A stretch of DNA of 64,000 bases from Microbacterium sp. zg-B96. Its GTDB lineage: Bacteria > Actinomycetota > Actinomycetes > Actinomycetales > Microbacteriaceae. Below are positions 20,557 through 28,487 of the stretch, piece after piece (the first letter of the stretch is position 1; each line of letters starts with the position of its first letter). A model generated the notes under the pieces. It saw nothing but the letters and a program-made list of their open reading frames with translations. It was not told the DNA's origin and did not search any database. The DNA lies in the NCBI RefSeq assembly GCF_030246865.1, contig NZ_CP126738.1, positions 3,100,001-3,164,000 of the forward strand. The letters run 5' to 3'. Made by a program: the position numbers and the translations under genes.

Positions 20557-21384
20557 TCAGAGGAAGATGTCGGGGAACAGCTCGCTGTCGGGGGTGCCGG
20601 GCACGGCGGCGTACTTCGCGAAGTCGGTCACCCCGGCATCCGCCAGCACGTCTTCGACGATGAGGCTCTGCCCGGTCCGCTCCCCGGCGGGACGGATGAG
20701 CACCTCGTAGGCGGCATCCGCGTAGATCTCCGGCGTGCGGCTGACCCTCATCATCCGGTCCCCGCCGAGGGCGTACTGCACCGCCGCGGTCGCGATCGTC
20801 GTCGCCGGCCACAGCGTGTTGGCGGCAATCCCGGCGTCTGCGAACTCCGCCGCCAGCCCCAGCGTCACCATCGTCATGCCGTACTTGGCCAGCGTGTAGC
20901 CGGTGTGCGCGCCCAGCCACTTCGGGTCGAGGTTCAGCGGCGGCGACAGCGACAGGATGTGCGGGTTGCCGGCATCCTTCAGCACGGGCAGCGCCGTGCG
21001 GCTGAGCATGAACGTGCCGCGGACGTTGACGTCCTGCATCAGGTCGTACTTCTTCGCCGCGAGCTCCAGCGACCCCGACAGATCGATCACGCTGGCGTTG
21101 TTGACGACGATGTCGATGCCGCCGAACTCGCCGACGGTCTTCAGCACCGCCTCGGTGATGTCGTCGTCGTTGCGGACGTCCCCGACCATCGGCAAAGCCT
21201 GGCCGCCGGCCGCGCGGATCTGCTCGGCGGCGCTGTGCACGGTGCCTTCGAGCTTCGGGTGCGGCGTGTCGGTCTTGGCCAGCAGCGCGATGTTCGCGCC
21301 GTCGCGCGCGGCGCGCAGCGCGATCGCGAGCCCGATACCCCGGCTCCCGCCGGACATCAGGATGGTCTTTCCGGCGAGGCTCAT
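20557..21384 (-). CDS. Short-chain dehydrogenase/reductase, HSDL2-like
   Basis: 275 residues; Rossmann motif MSGGSRGIG, NNAS, catalytic YTLAKYGM, and the NTLWPATTIATAAV segment characteristic of the HSDL2/C-terminal-less peroxisomal-type SDRs. The start overlaps the stop of the upstream crotonase by four bases (ATGA). Probably a lipid or acyl-CoA related oxidoreductase. It converges on the HAD gene; the 51 bases between hold only a weak CTGACCC/GGGTCAG inverted repeat. Confidence 0.88.
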   Translation of the reverse strand: MSLAGKTILMSGGSRGIGLAIALRAARDGANIALLAKTDTPHPKLEGTVHSAAEQIRAAGGQALPMVGDVRNDDDITEAVLKTVGEFGGIDIVVNNASVIDLSGSLELAAKKYDLMQDVNVRGTFMLSRTALPVLKDAGNPHILSLSPPLNLDPKWLGAHTGYTLAKYGMTMVTLGLAAEFADAGIAANTLWPATTIATAAVQYALGGDRMMRVSRTPEIYADAAYEVLIRPAGERTGQSLIVEDVLADAGVTDFAKYAAVPGTPDSELFPDIFL

Positions 21385-22199
21385 ACGGTCTCCTTGGCGG
21401 TCGAGGGAGTGTTTTTGCGGGATGCCGCGGCGAACGCGGCCACACGGGCCTTCGCCTCGGGGGTGTCGAGGGCCGCCCCGATCGAACGCGCCTCCTCGTC
21501 GAGCTGCTCGGCGAAGGTGCGCTGTGGCCGGGAGCGGATGAGGCGCTTGGCCTGCCCGTAGGCACCGTGGGCGCCCGCGAGCCAGAACCGCGCGACCTCC
21601 TCGGCGCGTGCCCGCACCGCGGTGGCGGTCGATTCGGCATCCTCGCCTGCGACCACCTCGGCCACCAGCCCCCACTCGCGAGCCTCGTCCGCCGTCAGCA
21701 TCCGATCCTGCAGCACGAGCTGCAGCGCCCGGCGCTCGCCCACCGCCTGCGCGAGCTGGGCCGACACCGACAGATCCGGAGTCAGCCCGATGTTGGCGTA
21801 GAGGCTGCCGATGCGTGAGTCCGCGCCGACGATCGCGTAGTCGCTGGTGAGAAGGATGCCCAGGCCCCCGCCGGCGGTGGTGCCGTGGGCCGCGGCGACG
21901 ACCGGCACGGCCGACTCCGTCAGCGCGCGGATGCCGGTGTTGATCACCTCGGCGAGGTCGCGGATGTCCTGACCCGACCCCATCGTCTGGGCCATCGCGC
22001 GGACATCGCCGCCGGCGCAGAACGCCCGGCCGGCGGCATCCAGCAGGATCGCCCCGACATCGTCGCGCGAGGTGGCCTCGACCGTGACGCGCTCCCACTC
22101 CCGAGCGAGCGCGGCGTCGAAGGCGTTGAGACTTGCGGGTCGGTTGAGCGTGATGCGGGCGAGCCCGTCGTGGACGCTGAACAGGATGGCGTCGCTCAT
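21381..22199 (-). CDS. Enoyl-CoA hydratase/isomerase family protein (isomerase-like active site)
   Basis: 272-residue crotonase. The oxyanion segment AFCAGGDV and GTTAGGGLGI are normal. The two catalytic Glu of true hydratases are missing. Instead there is GLTPDLS, which resembles the Asp-containing GLIPD motif of PaaG-type isomerases. So an enoyl-CoA or epoxide isomerase is more likely than a hydratase. AAGGAG precedes the ATG. Middle gene of a three-gene leftward operon. Confidence 0.85.
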   Translation of the reverse strand: MSDAILFSVHDGLARITLNRPASLNAFDAALAREWERVTVEATSRDDVGAILLDAAGRAFCAGGDVRAMAQTMGSGQDIRDLAEVINTGIRALTESAVPVVAAAHGTTAGGGLGILLTSDYAIVGADSRIGSLYANIGLTPDLSVSAQLAQAVGERRALQLVLQDRMLTADEAREWGLVAEVVAGEDAESTATAVRARAEEVARFWLAGAHGAYGQAKRLIRSRPQRTFAEQLDEEARSIGAALDTPEAKARVAAFAAASRKNTPSTAKETV

Positions 22200-22207
22200 G
22201 ATTCTCC

Positions 22208-22969
22208 TTATTTCGCTGCCATGCGGATGGCGCCGTCGAGGCGGATGGTCTCGCCGTTGAGGTAGCCGTTGTCGACGATGTGCTGCACGAGCGCGGCGTA
22301 TTCGTCGGCGCGGCCGAGCCGTGCCGGGTACGGCACCTGCTGGCCGAGGGAGTCCTGCGCGGCCTGCGGCAGTGTGGCGAGCATGGGCGTCTCCATGATC
22401 CCGGGCGCGATCGTGACGACGCGGATGCCGTGGCGCGCGAGTTCCCGCGCGATCGGCAGCGTCATCGCGTGCACGCCGCCCTTGCTGGCCGAGTAGGCGG
22501 GCTGGCCGATCTGCCCGTCGAACGCGGCGACGCTGGCGGTGCTGACGATGACGCCGCGGTCGCCGTCGGCGGTGGGCTCGGTGCGCACGATCGCCGCGGA
22601 TGCCTGCGCGATCACGTTGTACGTGCCGATGAGATTGACCCGCACGATGCGCTCGAAGTGCGCCAGCGGGGTGGGCATGCCGTCGCGGTCGAGCACCTTC
22701 GCCGGCGGTGCGATGCCCGCGCAGTTGACCACGACGCGCAAGGGTCCGACGCTGGCGGCGGTCGCCACGGCGGCGGCGACCTCACTCGGGTCGGTGACGT
22801 CGGCGGGAGCGAACGTGCCGCCGAACTCCGCGGCGCGCTCGGCGCCCGCAGAGCCGGGCAGGTCGATGATCACCACGTGCGCTCCGGCGGTTGCCAGCCG
22901 CTGCGCGGTGGCGAGGCCGAGACCGCTCGCGCCCCCCGTGACGAGCGCGGATGCGCCGACGATGTCCAT
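22208..22969 (-). CDS. SDR oxidoreductase, 3-hydroxyacyl-CoA dehydrogenase type II-like
   Basis: 253 residues similar to HSD17B10: [52 protein letters not shown] with Ser/Tyr/Lys, and [11 protein letters not shown]. The ATG at 22969 has AAGGAG nine bases upstream; an ATG at 23038 would add 23 residues unlike the family. First gene of the operon with the crotonase and the HSDL2-like protein, so likely a beta-oxidation-type or branched acyl chain pathway. Confidence 0.9.
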   Translation of the reverse strand: MDIVGASALVTGGASGLGLATAQRLATAGAHVVIIDLPGSAGAERAAEFGGTFAPADVTDPSEVAAAVATAASVGPLRVVVNCAGIAPPAKVLDRDGMPTPLAHFERIVRVNLIGTYNVIAQASAAIVRTEPTADGDRGVIVSTASVAAFDGQIGQPAYSASKGGVHAMTLPIARELARHGIRVVTIAPGIMETPMLATLPQAAQDSLGQQVPYPARLGRADEYAALVQHIVDNGYLNGETIRLDGAIRMAAK

Positions 22970-23105
22970 CTGGTTCTCCTTCGAACTGGTGCCGCCGAAC
23001 TGGTGCTGCGTCTCACGCTGGGTGCGACTGCGTGCCATGGTAGGGCCTCGCGGTTACAGGCTACCGGGCGCGCGGTGCAGCGCGGTCGACTGCCAGGATG
23101 ATGCG

Positions 23106-23500
23106 GTGTCCTTCCCTGTTGAGCCGATCACCGTGCCGACCCGGGTACGCGCCCTCGCCGGCCTCGCCGCCCTCACGCCGGTCTGGCTCAACAACGCGGG
23201 CGGGGTGACGTTCCGCACCGACGACGGGCGGTTCATCAAGCACGGACCGCTCAACGGCGAGACCTCGCTGGCCGCCGAAGCGGCACGGCTGCGCTGGGCG
23301 GGCGCCCTCACGCCGGTGCCGCGCGTACTCGACGCGGGTGAGGATGGCGCGGATGAATGGCTCGTGACAGCAGCCGTTCCGGGGCGGTCCGCCGTCGATC
23401 CGCGCTGGGTGGCGGAGCCGGCGACCGCGGTGCGTGCGATCGGCGAGGGGCTGCGGGCGATGCACGACACGCTGCCCGTGGCATCCTGCCCCTACGACTC
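23106..23500 (+). pseudogene. Truncated aminoglycoside phosphotransferase-like gene (5' part only)
   Basis: Reads as the N-lobe of an APH(3')/kinase-like protein: LTPVWLNNAGGVTFRTDDGRFIKHG, LAAEAARLRWAG, EWLVTAAVPGRSAV, AIGEGLRAMHDTLPVASCPYD. Exactly where APH proteins continue with the C-lobe (catalytic HGD motif), homology stops at about 23500 and the frame runs into unrelated codons. No catalytic loop remains, so it cannot be an active kinase. Confidence 0.75.
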
Positions 23501-23644
23501 TCGGTGCCCTCGTATCTCGGGCCGTCGGGGTGGCTCGGGATCGACCTGGCCGACCTCGACGACACCGAGCTCGGGGAGCTGATCGACGCCTCGTTCCGGG
23601 TGACCGCGCCCGCGCGGCTCGTGCGCGAGCTCGACGCGCGATAG
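23499..23644 (+). pseudogene. C-terminal remnant, possibly of an MmcQ/YjbR-like protein
   Basis: In a different frame from the preceding fragment, the DNA encodes VPSYLGPSGWLGIDLADLD and a tail ending RVTAPARLVRELDAR before TAG. This looks like the C-terminal ~45 residues of an MmcQ/YjbR-type protein; that identity is from memory of the family and moderate. The abrupt junction with the phosphotransferase fragment suggests a deletion that fused two neighbouring genes. Confidence 0.5.
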
Positions 23645-23701
23645 CCCGCGACACCCACGGCGGCTCCTGCGCTTCGCGGTGCGGGCGCGGGCGGGTAGGG
23701 G

Positions 23702-24478
23702 TCAGGCGCCGAGGATCGGGTTGAAAGCGCCGACCGCGATCGACACCGCGAGCGCGATGGCCGAGATCGCCGCTCCCGTCAGCAGCAGGATGCCGTCGCC
23801 CGCGGTCAGGCGCGACTCGCGCGCCCACGTTCGCGCGACGGGAGCTCCGAACGCACGCGCTTCCATCGCGGTCGCCAGCGCCGACCCGCGCCGGATCGCC
23901 AGCACGAACAGGGCGAAGGCCGTCCCCAGCGCTCGGCGCACGCGCCCCGCGTCGGCCACGCCCCGCGCGCGGCGGGCGAGCGACAGTGCCCGCCAGTCGT
24001 CGGCGAGCAGGCCCAGCATCCGCATTCCGGCGAGCGCTCCGAGCACGAACCGGGCCGGCAGCTGCACGATCTGCGCGAGACCGTCGGCGAGGTCGGTCGG
24101 GTCCACTGTCACGAACAGCACCACTGCGGGCAGGCCGATCGCGAGCACGCGCAGGAACGTCGCCGCCGCCAGCAGCAGCGACCCCTCGCTGACGCGCACG
24201 AACAGCCACTCCAGGTACACCTCGCCGCTCGCGGCGCCGTAGAGCGCGATCGTGACAGCCGATGCCGGGGCCGCGATCCACAGCGGCAGCGTCCGCAGCC
24301 AGAACTGCTTCGCGCTCAGGCCCGCCGCCATGAGCAGCGGGATCTCCAGCAGCAGCGCCACGAGCGCCGACACCGGGTCGATCGTCGCGACCAGCGGCAG
24401 CGCGATCAGCAGTGCCGCGCCGAGTTTGGCCACGGCGTTGCGACGTGCGACCGGGCCCTTCCCGGCATCCGGGCTCAC
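23702..24478 (-). CDS. ykoC: ECF transporter transmembrane component EcfT
   Basis: 258 residues with about five to six helices and the two cytoplasmic Ala-Arg-Gly-type motifs expected of EcfT (SLARRARGVADA; ATAMEARAFGAPVART). The GTG start overlaps the stop of the ATPase gene by four bases. It completes a YkoE-YkoD-YkoC-type transporter. Confidence 0.9.
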   Translation of the reverse strand: MSPDAGKGPVARRNAVAKLGAALLIALPLVATIDPVSALVALLLEIPLLMAAGLSAKQFWLRTLPLWIAAPASAVTIALYGAASGEVYLEWLFVRVSEGSLLLAAATFLRVLAIGLPAVVLFVTVDPTDLADGLAQIVQLPARFVLGALAGMRMLGLLADDWRALSLARRARGVADAGRVRRALGTAFALFVLAIRRGSALATAMEARAFGAPVARTWARESRLTAGDGILLLTGAAISAIALAVSIAVGAFNPILGA

Positions 24479-26034
24479 CGGCGCACCTCGAACCGGCGGG
24501 CGTGCAGCGCCGCGAGAACGGCCTCGTCGTGCGTGATCGCGACGATGGCGAGCGGGCCGCGTTCGTCGACGCCGTCGCGCAGGCCCGCGATGATCGCGAC
24601 GAGCTCCGCCCAGGTCGCGGCATCCTGCCCGAACGTCGGCTCGTCCAGCACGATCACCCGCGGCCGGGTGGCGAGGGTCGCGGCGACCGTCAGGCGACGC
24701 TTCTCCCCGCCGGAGAGCGTGTAGGGGTTGGCGTCGGCCAGCCGCGCGAGCCGCAGCCGCTCGAGCAGCTCGTCCACGCGCGCCGCGATGTCCGTCTCGG
24801 GCAGCCCCAGCGCGCGCGGACCGACGGCCAGCTCCTCCCGCACGGTCCGGGCGAGAAGCTGGTGCTCGGGATCCTGGAACACCGTGCCGATGCGGGTCAG
24901 CAGACTCCGCGACGACCACGCGATCGGGTCGGTGCCGGCATCCGTTCGACGCCGGCGCGGGATTGCCCCCTCGGCAAGGGACGCGGATGCCACGACGCGC
25001 CCCGCCGCCGGCGGCAGGAGCCCGGCGAGCGTGAGCCCGAGCGTGGACTTGCCGGCGCCGTTCGGCCCGACGACGCCGAGCACCTCGCCGGCCCGCACGT
25101 CGACGTCGACGGGACCGGCGACCGGGGTGCCGGGGGTGCGGGCGACGACGAGGCCACGGGCGGACAGCAGCGCCTCGCCCGGCGCGACCGCCGGCGGCGG
25201 CGGCACGCGAGGCGGGATGCCGGGCACCCACACCCCGGCGGAAGCAAGCTGCCGCGCGAGGTCGCCGGGGGCGGTGTGGGTTCGCGGCTCGGCCGCGCGC
25301 GCGGCGCGCGTCCCCCTGCCCACCCCGAGCACCGCGCGGGGCGTCCCATCCGCGAGCACGCCGCCCCCTGGTGCCAGCGCGATCACGCGGTCCACCAGCG
25401 GCAGCCACACGTCCACCCGGTGCTCGATGACGATGAGAGTCGCCCCTGTGGCATCCAGCCCCCGGCCGACGGCGCCCTGCACCTCGATCACACCGTCGGG
25501 GTCGAGGTTGGCGGTCGGTTCGTCCAGCAGCACGACACCGGGGCGCATCGCGAGCACGCCGGCCAGGGCGAGCCGCTGCTTCTGCCCGCCCGACAGCGCC
25601 GACGTCGCACGGTCCAGCGGCAGCTCAAGCCCGACGGCGGCGAGCGCCGCCGTCACCCGCGGCCAGATCTCGTCGCGGGGTACGCCGAGGTTCTCGCACC
25701 CGAACGCGACGTCATCGCCGACGCGGGCGAGGATCGTCTGGCTGTCGGGATCCTGCAGCACGAGGCCGGCATGCCCGCGCGACGCCGCCGCCGGCTCGCC
25801 GCCGACGAGCAGTGCACCCTCCTGCTCCCCCTCGTCGGCGCCGCCCAGCACGCCGGCGATGCCCTGCAGCAGCGTCGACTTGCCCGAGCCCGACGCGCCC
25901 AGCAGCAGCACGCGCTGCCCCGGTTCGATGCGCAGCGAGACCTCGCGGGTAGCCCAGGCCTGTCGCGTCGCGTAGCGCCATCCCCACCCGCGGGCCTCGA
26001 CGGCGGCGGGCGGGACGGCAGTGGATGCCGGCAC
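24475..26034 (-). CDS. ykoD: ECF transporter ATPase with two fused ABC domains
   Basis: 519 residues containing two complete ABC domains. First: LLLGASGSGKSTLL, ALSGGQKQRLALAG, VVLLDEPTANLDPDG. Second: VVGPNGAGKSTLGL, TLSGGEKRRLTVAA, VIVLDEPTFGQDA. This equals EcfA1 and EcfA2 joined, as in YkoD. The GTG at 26034 begins two bases after the ykoE stop. Energises uptake through EcfT and the S component. Confidence 0.93.
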   Translation of the reverse strand: MPASTAVPPAAVEARGWGWRYATRQAWATREVSLRIEPGQRVLLLGASGSGKSTLLQGIAGVLGGADEGEQEGALLVGGEPAAASRGHAGLVLQDPDSQTILARVGDDVAFGCENLGVPRDEIWPRVTAALAAVGLELPLDRATSALSGGQKQRLALAGVLAMRPGVVLLDEPTANLDPDGVIEVQGAVGRGLDATGATLIVIEHRVDVWLPLVDRVIALAPGGGVLADGTPRAVLGVGRGTRAARAAEPRTHTAPGDLARQLASAGVWVPGIPPRVPPPPAVAPGEALLSARGLVVARTPGTPVAGPVDVDVRAGEVLGVVGPNGAGKSTLGLTLAGLLPPAAGRVVASASLAEGAIPRRRRTDAGTDPIAWSSRSLLTRIGTVFQDPEHQLLARTVREELAVGPRALGLPETDIAARVDELLERLRLARLADANPYTLSGGEKRRLTVAATLATRPRVIVLDEPTFGQDAATWAELVAIIAGLRDGVDERGPLAIVAITHDEAVLAALHARRFEVRR

Positions 26035-26036
26035 CG

Positions 26037-26684
26037 CTACACGCGCCGTGAGACCTCGCGGCCCGCCGCGAACCTGTTCAGCGCCCCGGTCGCGGCGAGC
26101 CCCCGCGCGATGAACCATCCGCCGAGGCCCGCGATGAGCGCGCCGGAGAGGGTCGTGGAGACGATGTAGACGGTCGTGAACAGGGTGTCCGCCCCGGCAT
26201 ACCAGAGGATGCGGTCGTTGATACCGGCCGCCAGGCCCGCCCCGGCCCCGGCGAGGATCGCCACCGGCATCCGCCAGACGCCGTAGAGGAAGATCAGGAA
26301 CACCAGTTCCGCGCCGACGCCCTGCACCAGTCCCGAGACGATCGTCAGCGGACCCCACTGATTGCCCACGAGTGCGGACAGCACCGCCGCGACCGTCTCG
26401 GTGTACAGCGCCGCGCCGGGCTTTCGGATGATGAGCCCGCCCAGCACCCCGGCGATGAGCCACGGACCGGCAAACACACCCTGGATGCCGGGCAGCAACG
26501 GTTTCAGCAGCGCGCTGGGACCTTCGTAGCCGACGTTCCACAGCAGGAACACGGCGGCGCAGGCGACGGCGATGACACTGGCGACGACGATGTCGACGAC
26601 CCGCCAGCGCCAGCGCTCGGACAGCGGGACGCGCCGATCGGACGAGCCCTGCGAGGCTTCGTGGGCAGACGCGGATGCGTGCAT
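26037..26684 (-). CDS. ykoE: YkoE-type ECF transporter S component (thiamine/HMP)
   Basis: 215 residues with about five to six helices. Typical YkoE features: an N-terminal helix with VGYEGPSAL, then AGPWLIAGVLGGLIIRKPGAALYTE and VLSALVGNQWGPLTIVSGLVQGVGAELVFLI. YkoE proteins capture thiamine or its pyrimidine precursor. A TPP riboswitch in the leader agrees. GGAGGAGAACG precedes the ATG. Confidence 0.93.
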   Translation of the reverse strand: MHASASAHEASQGSSDRRVPLSERWRWRVVDIVVASVIAVACAAVFLLWNVGYEGPSALLKPLLPGIQGVFAGPWLIAGVLGGLIIRKPGAALYTETVAAVLSALVGNQWGPLTIVSGLVQGVGAELVFLIFLYGVWRMPVAILAGAGAGLAAGINDRILWYAGADTLFTTVYIVSTTLSGALIAGLGGWFIARGLAATGALNRFAAGREVSRRV

Positions 26685-26692
26685 TTCGTTCT

Positions 26693-26780
26693 CCTCCCTG
26701 CGCCGGCATGATCCGGATCAGGTTCGACGGTCGAAGCGTGGATCGCTTCCTCTCAGCCCGGCTCACCGGACTCCCGTGGT
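26693..26780 (-). promoter_or_regulatory. TPP (THI-box) riboswitch
   Basis: Read leftward, the leader shows GGAGTCCGGTGAGCCGGGCT, CTGAGAGG, and ACCTGATCCGGATCATGCC followed by GGCGCAGGGAGG: the conserved core of the THI element. The aptamer runs directly into the ykoE ribosome site, so it likely blocks translation when thiamine pyrophosphate is plentiful. Confidence 0.95.
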
Positions 26781-26790
26781 TGTCGCGTCG

Positions 26791-26796
26791 AGTATA
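26791..26796 (-). promoter_or_regulatory. -10 box of the ykoE-ykoD-ykoC operon
   Basis: TATACT preceded by GGG, about eight bases before the predicted 5' end of the riboswitch. No clear -35 box. It faces the promoter of the rightward neighbouring gene. Confidence 0.6.
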
Positions 26797-26813
26797 CCCA
26801 CGGGCGGAGGGAG

Positions 26814-26819
26814 TACCTT
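26814..26819 (+). promoter_or_regulatory. -10 box, leaderless start of carboxypeptidase gene
   Basis: TACCTT, six bases, then GTG at 26826. Confidence 0.55.
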
Positions 26820-26825
26820 TTCCTG

Positions 26826-28472
26826 GTGACCACCGAGGACGCGCCCCCGCTGACGCGCCGTTCGCGCCGTTCGCGCGCGCAGGCGCCCGCCGATGCGAGG
26901 ACGGCTGCCGCAGCCGGAACGGATGCCGCGTCGGCCGATTCCGCGCCTGCCGATTCCGCGCCAGCCGATTCCGCGCCAGACACCGCGGCCGGCGACTCAT
27001 CGACCCCTGGCGCCGCACCCGAAGCCCCGGCAGCGGAGCCTCCGGCATCCGACGCTGAGGCATCCGTCGCCGACGCACCTGCCGACCCGGCAGCCGTCCT
27101 CCTGCAACCGACAGCCCCGACCGCGCCGTCGCGGCACGTCGCACTGGGGTGGGTAGACGAGGACTCCCTCGCCACCGCCCCCACGGCGCTGAGCCTTAAT
27201 GCCGCCGCCGCGCCCTACACGGTCGTGCACCCGGATCTGCTCGCGCGGCGCCCGCACCGGTCGCCGTTTCGCGCAGGCGTACTGGTGCCGCTGCTCAGCG
27301 TGCTCGCGGTGATCGCACTGTACGTCGCGACCACCCTGCTGTGGCCGTTGCACGCCCTGCCACCGCAGGTGACCCCAAGCACCGTGGTTCCCGTCGCCGC
27401 CCCCGCTGCCGCACCCGCGTGGCCCGCCGCCGGCGCCGCGGCCGTCAGCGTAGACGGCATCGACGCGAGCGCGGCCTCCAGCGTCGACCCGATCTCGATG
27501 GCCAGCCTCACGAAGGTCGTGACGGTGCTGATGGTGCTCGACGAGATGCCGCTGGCGCCGGGCGAGCAGGGTCCGGAGTTTCAGTTCACGGGGGCCGACC
27601 AGTCCGAGTATTGGGCCTACCGCGAGCGCGGCGAGTCGGCGCTGCCGGTTCCCGCCGGCGGCACGCTGACCCAGTACCAGCTGCTGCAGGGCATCCTCAT
27701 CGCGTCAGCGAACAACTACGCCGACCGCCTCGCGTCGGTGCTGTGGCCGAGCGACGATGTGTTCGCCAACGCGGCGGCATCCTGGCTGTCCCAGCACGGC
27801 CTGTCGGGCATCACCGTGGTCGATCCGAGCGGCATCGACGATGACAACACCGCCGATCCGGCGGCGCTGCTCGCCCTCGCCGACAGGGCGCTGGCCGACC
27901 CCGTCGTCGCCGAGATCGTGCGGATGCCGACGGCGGAACTGCCCGGCGCGGGCCTCATCGAGAACACCAACGCGCTACTGGCGGATCCCGGTGTGGTCGG
28001 GGTCAAGACCGGGTCGCTGTGGGAGCACTACAACCTGATCGCGGCGAAGGACCTGCTCGTCGGGGACACGACCGTGCGGGTGTACGCCTCGGTGCTCGGG
28101 CAGCCCACCAGCCAGACGCGCACTGCCGCCGCCCGGGCGCTGTTGGCACAGCTGGAGGCGGAGCTGCAGCTGCGCCCGTCGGTCACAGCCGGCACGGTGG
28201 CGGGGGTCGTCACGACCGCCTGGGGCGAGCGGGTCGACATGCTGACGTCGGACGACGCATCGGTCGTGCTGTGGAACGGCGGCGCCGCGACGGTCACGTC
28301 GGACCTCACGGTGGGCGAGGACCGCGCGGCGGACACGACCGTCGGCACGCTGACGGTGACCGGACCGCTGGACGCGGAGACCGTCGAGGTGCACCTGGCC
28401 GCCGAGATCGAGGACCCGACGCCGTGGTGGCGCCTCACGCACCCGCTGGAACTGTTCGGCCTGGCTGGCTGA
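26826..28472 (+). CDS. D-alanyl-D-alanine carboxypeptidase-like membrane protein
   Basis: 548 residues. A long Ala/Pro/Asp-rich cytoplasmic N-terminus (with ADSAP repeated three times near residues 35-50) leads to one membrane helix (GVLVPLLSVLAVIALYVATTLLW). An extracellular serine-peptidase S11 domain follows: SLTK active site, SAN triad element, and KTGS. It probably trims peptidoglycan peptides outside the membrane. The length of the cytoplasmic tail is unusual. GTG start fixed by the -10 box. Confidence 0.88.
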   Translation: MTTEDAPPLTRRSRRSRAQAPADARTAAAAGTDAASADSAPADSAPADSAPDTAAGDSSTPGAAPEAPAAEPPASDAEASVADAPADPAAVLLQPTAPTAPSRHVALGWVDEDSLATAPTALSLNAAAAPYTVVHPDLLARRPHRSPFRAGVLVPLLSVLAVIALYVATTLLWPLHALPPQVTPSTVVPVAAPAAAPAWPAAGAAAVSVDGIDASAASSVDPISMASLTKVVTVLMVLDEMPLAPGEQGPEFQFTGADQSEYWAYRERGESALPVPAGGTLTQYQLLQGILIASANNYADRLASVLWPSDDVFANAAASWLSQHGLSGITVVDPSGIDDDNTADPAALLALADRALADPVVAEIVRMPTAELPGAGLIENTNALLADPGVVGVKTGSLWEHYNLIAAKDLLVGDTTVRVYASVLGQPTSQTRTAAARALLAQLEAELQLRPSVTAGTVAGVVTTAWGERVDMLTSDDASVVLWNGGAATVTSDLTVGEDRAADTTVGTLTVTGPLDAETVEVHLAAEIEDPTPWWRLTHPLELFGLAG

Positions 28473-28487
28473 GCGCCAACATCCGCG

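Noticed and set aside
24475..27144. An 889-residue reading of the ECF ATPase
   Set aside because: The extension runs backwards through ykoE and the riboswitch; the two ABC domains begin shortly after the GTG at 26034.
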